A DNA stretch of 64,000 bases from CAYYUA01 sp964542585 (lineage in GTDB: Bacteria; Bacteroidota; Bacteroidia; CAILMK01; CAYYUA01), in contig CAZIUI010000003.1 in the NCBI GenBank assembly GCA_964542585.1, forward strand, positions 113,919-177,918. The letters are read 5' to 3'. A program made the position numbers and the translations under genes. Position 1 is the stretch's first letter, and every line of letters starts with the position of its first letter. Positions 16,753 to 25,668 of the stretch are shown here, in pieces. A model generated the notes under the pieces. The model had not been told where the DNA came from and searched no databases. It saw only the letters and a program-made list of their open reading frames with translations.

Positions 16753-17505
16753 ATGGATGTTAGCCTGAATCCCCTTCAAGAACAATGGAACCATACCAAC
16801 CCCTATGATTTTTCCATGCTTAAGGCTGTGATCCTTAATTGTACATTAAAGCCTTCCCCAGAGCTATCTCATACCGAAGGCCTTATAGCCCAAACAAAAA
16901 GTATAATGGAGGCCAACGGTGTAACCGTTAAGATCCACAGGCCTGTAGATTATCAGATTCCCCCTGGGGTGTACCCAGATATGGCAGACCATGGCTTCGA
17001 AAAAGATGACTGGCCGGGGCTCCAGGAGGAAGTTATGGATGCCCACATCCTCATCATAGGAACGCCTATCTGGTTGGGAGAACGCTCTTCCGTAGCTTCA
17101 AAAGTAATAGAGCGGCTCTACGGCTATAGTGGCTACCAGAATGAAGAAGGGCAATACCTTTATTATGGTAGGGCAGGAGGTGTTATCATTACCGGCAATG
17201 AAGATGGGGTGAAACATTGCGCCATGAATACCATGTATGCTTTACAGCACTTAGGCTACGTAATTCCTCCGCAAGCAGATGCCGGTTGGATAGGAGAAGC
17301 CGGCCCAGGCCCATCCTATCTGGATGAAGGTTCAGGAGGACCTCAAAATGATTTTACTAACCGGAACACTACCTTCATGACATGGAACCTGATGCACATG
17401 GCCAAATTACTGCATCAACAAAATGGATTTCCGGCTCATGGTAACCAGCGTTCAGTTTGGGAAGCAGGAGCTGATACCAGCCAAACGAACCCCGAATACC
17501 GGTAA
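16753..17505 (+). CDS. Flavodoxin-fold NAD(P)H-dependent (FMN) reductase
   Basis: 250 residues. After a ~22-residue N-terminal extension comes the first strand and FMN phosphate loop (MLKAVILNCTLKPSPELSHT), then DAHILIIGTPIWLGERSSVASKV with the W-L-G loop, and GGVIITGNEDGVKHC with the third FMN contact region. This is the flavodoxin_2/FMN-reductase family. It is the last gene of the redox cassette, 34 bases after the Fe-S membrane protein gene. A soluble FMN protein here could be the electron acceptor of the membrane Fe-S protein or an independent quinone or azo reductase. Confidence 0.88.
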   Translation: MDVSLNPLQEQWNHTNPYDFSMLKAVILNCTLKPSPELSHTEGLIAQTKSIMEANGVTVKIHRPVDYQIPPGVYPDMADHGFEKDDWPGLQEEVMDAHILIIGTPIWLGERSSVASKVIERLYGYSGYQNEEGQYLYYGRAGGVIITGNEDGVKHCAMNTMYALQHLGYVIPPQADAGWIGEAGPGPSYLDEGSGGPQNDFTNRNTTFMTWNLMHMAKLLHQQNGFPAHGNQRSVWEAGADTSQTNPEYR

Positions 17506-17691
17506 TTGTCCCTTAAAGGATTATTCAGAAAGGCCTTATTTGGGTTTGATAATTACCAATCAGACCTGATTAAGGACTCTCAGGTGCGGTTTTGCTTTCT
17601 TGGGGGTTCCATGGCTTCAATAAAGCCTAAAATAAGGCCCTACTGTTGGGCACAATTACGCTCCAAAATGTTAAAAAGCGACTTTCGGGGA

Positions 17692-18816
17692 CTAAAGTTG
17701 CCTTTTAAACAACCGCTGATAGGTTTTTTGAATTTTCTTGAAAGTTAAGGCGTGTTTCTCGGTGCCTTCTACTCCCATCAAAAAAGCAATTGGCTGCAAG
17801 TTCGGGATGTTTTCACAGGCCACTTTTAGCATAGACATTAATGGGATAACAATAAACATGCCTGGCAAACCCCAGATCATCCCCCCGACAACAATCATAA
17901 GGATGGTGACAAAAGGGTTGATGCTAACATTAACGCCTGTGATATTTGGCGTTAGAATGTTATTCTCAAAAAACTGCACAACAAAAAAGGTAATTGCAAG
18001 AGCAATGGCCACATCCAGACTCTGAGTACCGAGAACAAAAATCAGAGCCACGAGGTAACCCAGAATGGTACCGAGATAAGGAATCAAATTAAAAAGGGCA
18101 GCCACAATTCCAAAGAATAAGGGATGCTGAACACCAATTAAAAAAAAGACAAAAGAATTAATAACTGCAAGGATACCAACAACAATAAGGAGACCTTTTA
18201 AATAAGAAGGCGTTACATTACAGATTTCCCGGATAATGTTATCAGCGCGGTTATGGGTAGGCTGGGGTAGCATCTTGAAAAGGAACTTCCGGAACTTATC
18301 CCTGTAATACAAAAACATAAAGGTAAAAACCGGTAATATACCTATCTTGAATATAGTACCAGTTGTAGCTGTAAAAATATTGGCAAAAAGCTTACCAGCA
18401 GTATCCATTACCACACCCGTTGGCTCTGAGAAAAGTTCTTTTTGTTGGGGGGGTGGCAAACCGATCAATTTTTCCACATAAAGCTGGATAGACTCCAATT
18501 TCTCCTTTACCTGGGCTTTTATAAAGGGTAAATCTTCGCTAAAATTAAAAAAGAGTTTAACTACTATGAATATAACCCCCGACAGAAGCGCAAAAAAGAA
18601 AATAATTAGGACTAAATTGGTCAGAATCCGTGGCCATCCCCATCGCTCGAGTTTATTAGCCGCCGGCAACATGAATAAAGCTAGAAAAACGCCAAGGACA
18701 AGCGGCACAAGGATATCCTTGGCCACCATCAGGATAAATACTAGCGTGATGCCTGAAAGCATGATTATTAGCGCACTCAAAAGGTTTGAGCGACCGTGAT
18801 ATCTAGCTTTTGGCAT
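17692..18816 (-). CDS. AI-2E family transporter (PerM/UPF0118)
   Basis: 374 residues. The pattern is typical of the family: two N-terminal helix pairs (about 14-50 and 60-90), a soluble central domain (about 90-150) and a C-terminal membrane half with GVQHPLFFGIVAALFNLIPYLGTILGY-type helices, NNILTPNI and the conserved GGMIWGLPGMFIVIPLM near the end. Members have been linked to autoinducer-2 export or Na+/H+ antiport; the substrate cannot be told from sequence. It is a single gene; a TACTTTTG promoter element lies 39 bases upstream. Confidence 0.9.
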   Translation of the reverse strand: MPKARYHGRSNLLSALIIMLSGITLVFILMVAKDILVPLVLGVFLALFMLPAANKLERWGWPRILTNLVLIIFFFALLSGVIFIVVKLFFNFSEDLPFIKAQVKEKLESIQLYVEKLIGLPPPQQKELFSEPTGVVMDTAGKLFANIFTATTGTIFKIGILPVFTFMFLYYRDKFRKFLFKMLPQPTHNRADNIIREICNVTPSYLKGLLIVVGILAVINSFVFFLIGVQHPLFFGIVAALFNLIPYLGTILGYLVALIFVLGTQSLDVAIALAITFFVVQFFENNILTPNITGVNVSINPFVTILMIVVGGMIWGLPGMFIVIPLMSMLKVACENIPNLQPIAFLMGVEGTEKHALTFKKIQKTYQRLFKRQL

Positions 18817-18854
18817 AAAAAGGGAACATTTTTTTAAATCTTAATGGCTTACTG

Positions 18855-18862
18855 CAAAAGTA
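18855..18862 (-). promoter_or_regulatory. -7 element (TACTTTTG) of the AI-2E transporter gene
   Basis: The minus strand reads TACTTTTG, an exact consensus match ending 39 bases before the ATG. The -33 box is not clear. Confidence 0.45.
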
Positions 18863-18921
18863 GGGAACCCCAAAACAGCACCAGAGCAAACAGTAACCTA
18901 TTGCCACCAAACCGATAAAAC

Positions 18922-20406
18922 TCACATCCAACCTCCTTGATGCGTTTCAGTTTTATAAAGTAGCCGGTCATAAGCCGGCATTACTTGTGATTTAGGTAAG
19001 AAGCCAATGACAATAGGGCCTGCTGCTGTTCCAATGACAAAACCACAGGTATCAAATTTTTGCTGAATGATATTTTGCCGGATTTGAACATTCTGGATTT
19101 TATAGGATGGAAAAACAGATACCTCGGGAAATAACCATCCTCTCCTGTAAATGATACCTTCTTGATAAACTTCCAGCTTGATGCTTTTAGTGTACTGCCA
19201 AACATTAATAGTCTGAAAAGCTGCAAAAAGCGTGAATAAACCCAGACTCCATACATAGTTATAGAAATACCCCAGGATAGCCGCAACAACTACTCCCAGA
19301 AACATTCTACGGGCAAGGAGAATGAATTTAAAAATAGGCTTGGGCTGAATTTTACTTAAAGGTTGAGCATCCTTCAGCTCAGGGGAAACTGCTTTCATTA
19401 CGGCCTCGGACTGCTCGGCAAAGCATCCGGGAATGGTTACATTGCTTAAGGCTTCCCCACCAGCACTTTGCGCAGGATACAAGGTAATCGCCTGCATATC
19501 CAGGGGTTTGCGGATGAAGTTAGTGGCCCATCTCATGGTCTGGATCTTACGAAATGGGATCGTGTATTCGTTGCGTCTCAATAGACCACCTTTAGTCTGA
19601 AACCCTTCAGCCGATAAGCTAGCCTGGAAGTTGTAGTAAAGCTGAAAATGCCATGCAAAGGCTACTAGTAACACTAACCCGAGGAATAAACCAAGGCCGT
19701 AGGCTATTTGAAGCCACAAATGAGCACCTATCAAGGAGTTAAAAGATGTAACATTAACCACATCCTGAAAGGAAGCAGCTTGCGGATAAAACTGAGAAGC
19801 GGTTGCTATGACAAAAGCTAAAATGACACCACCTGTACGAATATGGTTGTCAGTAAGGGCTATAAGCGCCAGGTCTTTTAAATTAAGCCTCACAAGGGAT
19901 TCAACACCTGACTCACTTTCAGCACTTTCGGTCGGCTGAAGGTCAATGGTTGGCGCGGAGGATTTGATGGCCTGCTTTAATTGCTGAGCATAGGCCTCGG
20001 AGAGCCCCCTAATTTCAGTTTCCTGCTGCTGCGAACCTGCGGTTTCTACCTTAATCCCCTTAACACCTAGCGCCTTCTGGATGACATTCTGATGAAGGTG
20101 AACCGTCTGAATACGATCAAAAGGGATATTAGCTCTTTGTTTATTAAATAAGCCTTGTTCTATCACAAGCTCATCACTCGTCAGGTAAAATTCAAAATGA
20201 TAAAAGGAAAGCAACGCTATAAAGCCAGTGGCAAAAATTGCCAGCACCAGTAATATCAACAAAAGCCACCAGATGTCGGGATTGATGAGTAGCGGTATAA
20301 GCCCATAAATACCCCGGAAAAAGAATTGCCGCGTGAAGTCGAACCAATAAACAAAAATTGCAAAGCCATTCTGTCGCTGCGGCTCTCTAAAGGCAATTTC
20401 AGTCAT
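18922..20406 (-). CDS. YdbT-like membrane protein with bacterial PH (bPH_2) domains
   Basis: 494 residues with a repeating plan: two membrane helices followed by a bPH_2 domain, three times. The PH parts begin LTSDELVIEQGLFNKQRANIPFDRIQTV (about 76-105), then LRRNEYTIPFRKIQTMRW (about 275-293) and YRRGWLFPEVSVFPSYKIQNVQI (about 425-447). The shared IPFxKIQ strand is the family mark. Its start overlaps the end of the ydbS-like gene by 8 bases, the standard ydbS-ydbT arrangement. The molecular role of the pair is unknown; it has been associated with envelope stress and antimicrobial tolerance in Gram-positives. Confidence 0.87.
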   Translation of the reverse strand: MTEIAFREPQRQNGFAIFVYWFDFTRQFFFRGIYGLIPLLINPDIWWLLLILLVLAIFATGFIALLSFYHFEFYLTSDELVIEQGLFNKQRANIPFDRIQTVHLHQNVIQKALGVKGIKVETAGSQQQETEIRGLSEAYAQQLKQAIKSSAPTIDLQPTESAESESGVESLVRLNLKDLALIALTDNHIRTGGVILAFVIATASQFYPQAASFQDVVNVTSFNSLIGAHLWLQIAYGLGLFLGLVLLVAFAWHFQLYYNFQASLSAEGFQTKGGLLRRNEYTIPFRKIQTMRWATNFIRKPLDMQAITLYPAQSAGGEALSNVTIPGCFAEQSEAVMKAVSPELKDAQPLSKIQPKPIFKFILLARRMFLGVVVAAILGYFYNYVWSLGLFTLFAAFQTINVWQYTKSIKLEVYQEGIIYRRGWLFPEVSVFPSYKIQNVQIRQNIIQQKFDTCGFVIGTAAGPIVIGFLPKSQVMPAYDRLLYKTETHQGGWM

Positions 20407-20935
20407 GGTAGGCGGTATATTTGGTTACGGCTTCTCTTAATCTTTGAGCCTCTTCATAAGCCAGACCGCCGATAGGTAAATCAGAAACGGAGCCCCCTGC
20501 GGTAAAAAGCCTTAGCTCCGATAACTCAAAAAGCTGGGCAATGGGTCCTTGAACAATTTCACCATGTTGTATCCGGTTGAAAGGAACAGTAGTTTTGGAA
20601 AAGAAAAGCCACCCTTTCTGGTAGGTTATATCATGTTGGCGAATGGCATATCCCCTAATGGAAAAACCTTTGATTTCCTCAAGGCTTATAAGAATGATAG
20701 TGAGGAACCAGGCCCCTAGAGCTGATAAGCCCCACCAGAAGAGGCCAAATAACATCATGATCAAACCACCAAGGAGGATAAAGGTGATGGGTAGAATAGA
20801 GGTTATAAGCAAATAAGTCAAATACCGGCGAGGGTGTCTTTTAAATTCAACCACCTCGACCGTTGGAAGCGCTGCTTCATCTAATTGCGGATTTTCAAAT
20901 GAACCAGCTTCTAAAGTTGAAAAGGAATCATTCAT
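20399..20935 (-). CDS. YdbS-like membrane protein with one bPH_2 domain
   Basis: 178 residues. Two adjacent membrane helices (about 39-65 and 68-88) are followed by a single bPH_2 domain (YAIRQHDITYQKGWLFFSKT, then VPFNRIQHGEI) that ends in an acidic helix (AYEEAQRLREAV). It is the first gene of the ydbS-ydbT pair, with translational overlap to the partner. A minus-strand TACCTTTG (20995-21002) is a likely -7 element for the pair. Confidence 0.87.
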   Translation of the reverse strand: MNDSFSTLEAGSFENPQLDEAALPTVEVVEFKRHPRRYLTYLLITSILPITFILLGGLIMMLFGLFWWGLSALGAWFLTIILISLEEIKGFSIRGYAIRQHDITYQKGWLFFSKTTVPFNRIQHGEIVQGPIAQLFELSELRLFTAGGSVSDLPIGGLAYEEAQRLREAVTKYTAYHD

Positions 20936-21092
20936 GCGCGTTCAGCATTTATTTAAATTTTGATCAACAATTTGTAACGGTTCTCTACAAGTAGCAAAGG
21001 TAAAATGCCGGTATGAGTTTAAACCAGCCAATAACCGGAAGGTTAGTCGTTCAAATCTAAAGCCATCGCGAAACCCTTAAAGCAAAAATTCT

Positions 21093-22103
21093 ATGCCAAA
21101 TCAGCAAACAGACACGCTCCTTAGGTGGGGGTTTATAGGGTGTGGTGATGTTGTAGAACGCAAAAGCGGAGCAGCTTTCAAAAATGTTATGGGCTCAGCC
21201 ATTGCAGCAGTTATGAGTCGTAATTATCATAAAGCCCTTGATTTCGCATCCAGGCGTGGCATTCGGAAAGCCTATGACAGGGTAGAAGAACTAGTTAATG
21301 ATCCCATTGTTGACGCTGTTTACATTGCCACGCCACCCGGTGCACATGTGGAACCCGCGCTGGCTACGGCTAAGGCCGGTAAACCTGCTTACATAGAAAA
21401 ACCCTTAGGCCGAACTTATGATGAAGCGCTGACCATTCAGCAAGCTTTTGAGGAGCACAAGCAACCTTTGTATGTCGCTTTTTACAGGCGATCCTTAGCC
21501 AAGATTGAAACGCTACAGGCGTTAATAAAACATGGGGCTATAGGCAACATTCATAGCTTTAGAACGGTCCTGCAAAAGCCAAAGCCCGCATTATCCCGCT
21601 CAGACGAACTACCCTGGCGCCTGAAGCCTGAGCTATCAGGTGGTGGTCTTTTTATGGATGTTGCCCCGCATGCTATTGATCTCTACGAATACTTACTGGG
21701 TTCCATTGTAGAGGTTCAATCTGTTGTTAGGAATTTCTCCGGTATTTCAAGGGCTGAAGACTACGTCAGCGCGATCTTTACTTTGGATAACGGGATTACT
21801 GGCATAGGACAGTGGGATTTCAGTGGATTCAATCACGAAGATCAAATGGTTATCAGTGGCGATAAGGGCGCTATTTATTTCAGCATCCATGGAACGGACC
21901 CCATAGCCGTTGTTAATGAAGAAGGAACCAATCACCTGCCTTATGAAACCCCTGATCCCATTCAAATGCCCATGATCGCAGAATTAGTCCGAACTTTAAA
22001 CGGAAACGGTCAGCTAGAACCAAACCCCCAATCAGCAGCTAAAGTGAACTGGGTCATTGACCAGATTCTGGCCCATTACCGGTCTTCAAGTGCACCCGTC
22101 TAA
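21093..22103 (+). CDS. Gfo/Idh/MocA family NAD(P)-dependent oxidoreductase
   Basis: 336 residues. The N-terminal Rossmann fold has WGFIGCGDVVERKSG (variant GxGxxx loop), the DAVYIATPPGAHVEPAL strand and the family motif YIEKPLGRTYDEA. The C-terminal sheet contains GGGLFMDVAPHAIDLYEYLLG with the conserved His and Asp of the active site. Members oxidise or reduce sugars, inositols or related hydroxy compounds; the substrate is not predictable. It overlaps the convergent pdxH by 4 bases. Confidence 0.9.
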   Translation: MPNQQTDTLLRWGFIGCGDVVERKSGAAFKNVMGSAIAAVMSRNYHKALDFASRRGIRKAYDRVEELVNDPIVDAVYIATPPGAHVEPALATAKAGKPAYIEKPLGRTYDEALTIQQAFEEHKQPLYVAFYRRSLAKIETLQALIKHGAIGNIHSFRTVLQKPKPALSRSDELPWRLKPELSGGGLFMDVAPHAIDLYEYLLGSIVEVQSVVRNFSGISRAEDYVSAIFTLDNGITGIGQWDFSGFNHEDQMVISGDKGAIYFSIHGTDPIAVVNEEGTNHLPYETPDPIQMPMIAELVRTLNGNGQLEPNPQSAAKVNWVIDQILAHYRSSSAPV

Positions 22104-22753
22104 GGTGCCAGCCGCTGCACAAGCCAGGTATTGCTGTCTTTATCCCAAAGAAAGGCTATACGGTCATGGAGCCTGTTGGGCCTACCTTGCCAGAATTCGA
22201 TAAAAGAAGGGGTTAGCAGGTAACCGCCCCAATGCTCGGGCCTTGGTATGGCTCCATAAGTATACGTTTTTTCTAATTCTGAAAGTTTATCCCATATTAC
22301 CTGCTTATCTGGTATAGGCTTGCTTTGAGGGGAAACCCAGGCTCCGAGGCGGCTTCCTGATGGACGGGATTGGAAATAAGCATCGGAGGTTTTACTTGAT
22401 ACAGGTTCTACTTCGCCTTTTACCCGTACCTGCCGTTCCAGCTCATGCCAATAAAAAACCAGCGAAGCATGGGGATTTTCGGATAATTCCTGTCCTTTCT
22501 GGCTTTCATAGTTGGTGTAGAATACAAAACCTCCCTCATCTACACCTTTCAAAAGTACTATGCGAGCATTAGGAATACCCCGCTCATTCGCAGTAGCTAA
22601 CGTCATGGCATTGGGTTCAGGGACTTCCGCAGCATAAGCCTCATCAAACCACCGCTGGAACTGGGCCAGGGGATCTTGTAGCACATGATGAACATCAAGC
22701 TCATCCTGGGCATATTCTTTTCTAAGATCTGCAATGCGTTGAGAAACACTCAT
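22100..22753 (-). CDS. pdxH: Pyridoxamine 5'-phosphate oxidase
   Basis: 217 residues, the usual PdxH length. FMN-binding strands and signature: NARIVLLKGVDEGGFVFYTNYESQKG, then ASLVFYWHELERQVRVKGEVE, GAWVSPQSKPI and the C-terminal dimerisation motif FWQGRPNRLHDRI ending RLAP. It catalyses the last step to pyridoxal 5'-phosphate in salvage and de novo synthesis. PLP is the cofactor of the CysM-like enzyme 6 kb away, but there is no operon link. Confidence 0.96.
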   Translation of the reverse strand: MSVSQRIADLRKEYAQDELDVHHVLQDPLAQFQRWFDEAYAAEVPEPNAMTLATANERGIPNARIVLLKGVDEGGFVFYTNYESQKGQELSENPHASLVFYWHELERQVRVKGEVEPVSSKTSDAYFQSRPSGSRLGAWVSPQSKPIPDKQVIWDKLSELEKTYTYGAIPRPEHWGGYLLTPSFIEFWQGRPNRLHDRIAFLWDKDSNTWLVQRLAP

Positions 22754-22859
22754 ATTAGCAAGTTTTGGTTTTAAGGTAACAAAGAACCGAAAACTTTGAT
22801 TAGCTAGGGATTTCGAGGAATGTGTGGTATCAGCGATATTTGTTTAAAAATAGAGATAT

Positions 22860-23192
22860 ATGGACTATTACCTGGCCTACATTACAGCGGCTGATAAGGA
22901 AGAGGCAAGGCATCTTGGCAAAGTACTTATACAGGAAAAACTAGTCGCTTGTATCAATATCATTCCAGAAATGGAAAGCATGTTTTTTTGGGATGGCGAT
23001 TTCCAGAAAGAGAGCGAGGTTATCGTTATTGCTAAAACAAAAGCCACACTTGTTGACGATCTCATTAGTAAGGTCAAAGAAAACCACAGTTATGATTGTC
23101 CCTGCGTAGTCACCTTACCCATACAGAATGGCAATCCTGATTTCCTCGATTGGATTTCAGTGGAAACACAGCAAACTAGTAAGAACCAGTGA
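22860..23192 (+). CDS. cutA: Divalent-cation tolerance protein CutA
   Basis: 110 residues. It shows the ferredoxin-like trimeric CutA pattern: YLAYITAADKEEARHLGKVLIQEKLVACINIIPEMESMFFWDG and the ESEVIVIAKTK strand, then HSYDCPCVVTLPIQNGN. CutA1 is widespread; the copper-tolerance role in E. coli is not firmly generalised. Its stop codon overlaps the GTG start of the CoA transferase (GTGA), so the genes are translationally coupled. Confidence 0.95.
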   Translation: MDYYLAYITAADKEEARHLGKVLIQEKLVACINIIPEMESMFFWDGDFQKESEVIVIAKTKATLVDDLISKVKENHSYDCPCVVTLPIQNGNPDFLDWISVETQQTSKNQ

Positions 23193-24418
23193 CAAACGAG
23201 ACATCAGGGTTTGACAAACAAGGCTTGCTTGCTGGATATCAGGTCTTAGAGTTAGCTAGTGTCTTAGCTGGCCCTTCCATAGGCATGTTCCTGGCTGAAT
23301 TAGGGGCCTCCGTCATTAAAGTAGAGAATCCCCACACAAATGGTGACGTTACACGAGCATGGAAACTACCCTCTGAAAGTGAGGCAACCTCCATATCTGC
23401 TTATTTTTCAGCTGTTAATTGGGGAAAGGCTTCCTTAGCGATAGACCTTAATACGGTTGAAGGATTGAGCCTTGTGAAGGAATTAGCCGCCTTATCGGAT
23501 TTGGTCCTAACCAGTTTTAAACCCGGAGATGCGGAAAAAATGGGCCTGACGTATGAGGCCCTTGCTGAACAAAATGATAAGTTAATATACGGGAGTGTCA
23601 CAGGATTCAGACCCAGTGATCCACGGGTGGGTTATGATGCCATTATTCAGGCAGAATCAGGCTTTACCTACTTAAATGGTGAGCCGGATGGCCCACCTAA
23701 TAAGATGCCCGTAGCCCTAATGGACTTACTAGCGGCCCATCAGTTAAAAGAGGGCTTACTCACTGCTTTGTTAAACAGGCAATTAACAGGTCAGGGGGAT
23801 TATATAACCGTTTCCTTATTTCAAGCCGGTGTAAGCGCATTGGTAAACCAAGCCACCAATTGGCTGGTTGGTGGGGAAGTTCCCCAAAGGATGGGATCAG
23901 CGCATCCTAACATAGCACCCTATGGCGATATCCTGTATACTGCTGATCATAACCCCGTTGTCCTGGCCATCGGTAATGACCGCCAATTTGCCAAATTATG
24001 CCAGGTAATAGGAGCCTCTGACATAGCTGAGGATCCCTTGTACCAAACCAACCACCTAAGGGTTCAAAACAGAAAAAGGCTCATGAAAGCCTTAGCCAAA
24101 AGGCTCGCTTACTGGAATGCCGATGAATTGCTCCCAGTGCTACATCAAGCAAGTATACCAGTTGGGCAGGTAAGAGATATGAAACAGGTAATGGAAACCC
24201 CTGAAGCTGCAGCAATGCAAGTGACTGATCAGAGCCTTACAGGATTGAGGCGAATTGCTTTCGGCAGTAAAAAAGCTTACCAACCGCTTAATCTATCTGG
24301 CCCTCCTGAATTTGCCTCCCACACAAAAACAATTCTTTCGAAAAGCCTCAAATATTCAACTTCCGCTATCGATCAATTTGTGCAAAGCGGTGTTGCTTAT
24401 CAGGCAAAAGGTTATTAA
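23189..24418 (+). CDS. CaiB/BaiF family (class III) CoA transferase
   Basis: 409 residues with a GTG start that overlaps the cutA stop. Family features: N-terminal QVLELASVLAGPSIGMFLAELGASVIKVENP (nucleotide-fold strand), VLTSFKPGDAEKMGLTYE, YGSVTGF, and the catalytic Asp in VALMDLLAAHQ. These enzymes move CoA between carboxylic acids through an aspartyl-CoA thioester. The acid used here is unknown. It sits in a tight run cutA-CoA transferase-aroA-aroC, but no pathway tie is obvious. Confidence 0.9.
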   Translation: MTNETSGFDKQGLLAGYQVLELASVLAGPSIGMFLAELGASVIKVENPHTNGDVTRAWKLPSESEATSISAYFSAVNWGKASLAIDLNTVEGLSLVKELAALSDLVLTSFKPGDAEKMGLTYEALAEQNDKLIYGSVTGFRPSDPRVGYDAIIQAESGFTYLNGEPDGPPNKMPVALMDLLAAHQLKEGLLTALLNRQLTGQGDYITVSLFQAGVSALVNQATNWLVGGEVPQRMGSAHPNIAPYGDILYTADHNPVVLAIGNDRQFAKLCQVIGASDIAEDPLYQTNHLRVQNRKRLMKALAKRLAYWNADELLPVLHQASIPVGQVRDMKQVMETPEAAAMQVTDQSLTGLRRIAFGSKKAYQPLNLSGPPEFASHTKTILSKSLKYSTSAIDQFVQSGVAYQAKGY

Positions 24419-24420
24419 GA

Positions 24421-25653
24421 ATGACAAGCGCCTATACCATTCAGGGAGTACCGGAAAAGCTTGATACTACCATTACACTACCTTCTTCTAAAAGCCTGAG
24501 CAACAGGGCTCTGATCCTTCAGGCGCTCAGCCGGCATTCTTTTGCTATTCATAACCTATCAGCAGCTAATGATACGGTTTTACTACATTCAATCCTAGAA
24601 GAAGATCCTGCAATTTGGGATTGTGGGAATGCAGGAACGGCTTTCCGATTCTTAACAGCCTACGCAGCGATGAAGGCCGGAAAACGTGAGCTGACTGGTA
24701 ATAACCGCATGCATGAGCGGCCAATTGGGCCATTAGTGAATGCTCTTCGCCAATTAGGTGCCCAGATAAGCTATACCAGGGAAGATGGCTATCCGCCACT
24801 TATGATCCAGGGTCAATCCCTGAAAGGGGGAAAGGTGGAATTGGATGCCGGTACAAGTAGCCAATTCGTAACCGCATTGCTGTTAATTGCTCCTTTTACG
24901 GAAAAAGGCCTTCAATTAACATTTACCGGTATTCCGGTCTCCAGGCCGTACTTTGCCATGACCATCAAAATGTTGCAGTACTTCAACGTCAAGGTGCAAC
25001 AAAAAAGCAACGAGGTTGCCGTTAGCCCCAAAACGCAATGGCCAAATAAACACCTTACCATTGAACCCGATTGGACCTCAGCCAGTTATTGGATAGGCTT
25101 AGCAGGTTTGTTACCCGGTAGTCAGGTACGCTTTCAAGGCTTAACCAAGCGTTCCTGGCAAGGCGATGAAGCTATTTTAGATTTAACACACGGCTTTGGT
25201 ATTCAGAGTAAAAGGACGGATGAGGGATTACTTGTAAACAGCAAGGAAGGAAGGCCAACGTTTTTTGAAGGGCTTCTAACCGACCATCCTGATTTGGTCC
25301 CAACCTTGGTAGCACTTTGTACTGCAGCTAAAGTCCCCTTTACCATGCAGGGCGTTGCCCATCTTCGAGATAAAGAAACGGACCGCCTGGCAGCTTTGCG
25401 CGATGAAATGGTCAAAGTTGGTGCAGCTATTCAGAGCAGCAATGAGGGGTTAAATGCTGAAAAATTCGATGAGCTAGTCAGTGATCCTTTGCTAATTCAG
25501 ACTTACGATGATCACCGGTTAGCTATGAGTAGTGTGATCCTTGCAACTTCTCACATTCCTTTAAGCATCGCTGACCCCGAGGTAGTAGATAAATCTTACC
25601 CGGGATTTTGGGAGCAACTATTATCTGCCGGGTTCTTGTTTTCAAGTTCTTAA
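24421..25653 (+). CDS. aroA: 3-phosphoshikimate 1-carboxyvinyltransferase (EPSP synthase)
   Basis: 410 residues, slightly shorter than most EPSP synthases (about 427). Motifs: PSSKSLSNRALIL near the N-terminus (Lys-Ser binding of shikimate phosphate), the GNAGTAFRFLTAYAA loop, LDAGTSSQFVTALLL, the catalytic DHPDLVPTLVALC segment, RDKETDRLAALRDEM and the closing YDDHRLAMS. It makes 5-enolpyruvylshikimate-3-phosphate, the substrate of the next gene product. Two bases separate it from the CoA transferase and 15 from aroC. Confidence 0.96.
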   Translation: MTSAYTIQGVPEKLDTTITLPSSKSLSNRALILQALSRHSFAIHNLSAANDTVLLHSILEEDPAIWDCGNAGTAFRFLTAYAAMKAGKRELTGNNRMHERPIGPLVNALRQLGAQISYTREDGYPPLMIQGQSLKGGKVELDAGTSSQFVTALLLIAPFTEKGLQLTFTGIPVSRPYFAMTIKMLQYFNVKVQQKSNEVAVSPKTQWPNKHLTIEPDWTSASYWIGLAGLLPGSQVRFQGLTKRSWQGDEAILDLTHGFGIQSKRTDEGLLVNSKEGRPTFFEGLLTDHPDLVPTLVALCTAAKVPFTMQGVAHLRDKETDRLAALRDEMVKVGAAIQSSNEGLNAEKFDELVSDPLLIQTYDDHRLAMSSVILATSHIPLSIADPEVVDKSYPGFWEQLLSAGFLFSSS

Positions 25654-25668
25654 TTAATAGCATATAGC

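Noticed and set aside
17506..17748. 80-codon ORF directly after the flavodoxin-fold gene
   Set aside because: TTG start immediately after the preceding stop, overlaps the end of the AI-2E transporter gene on the other strand and has no protein-like pattern.
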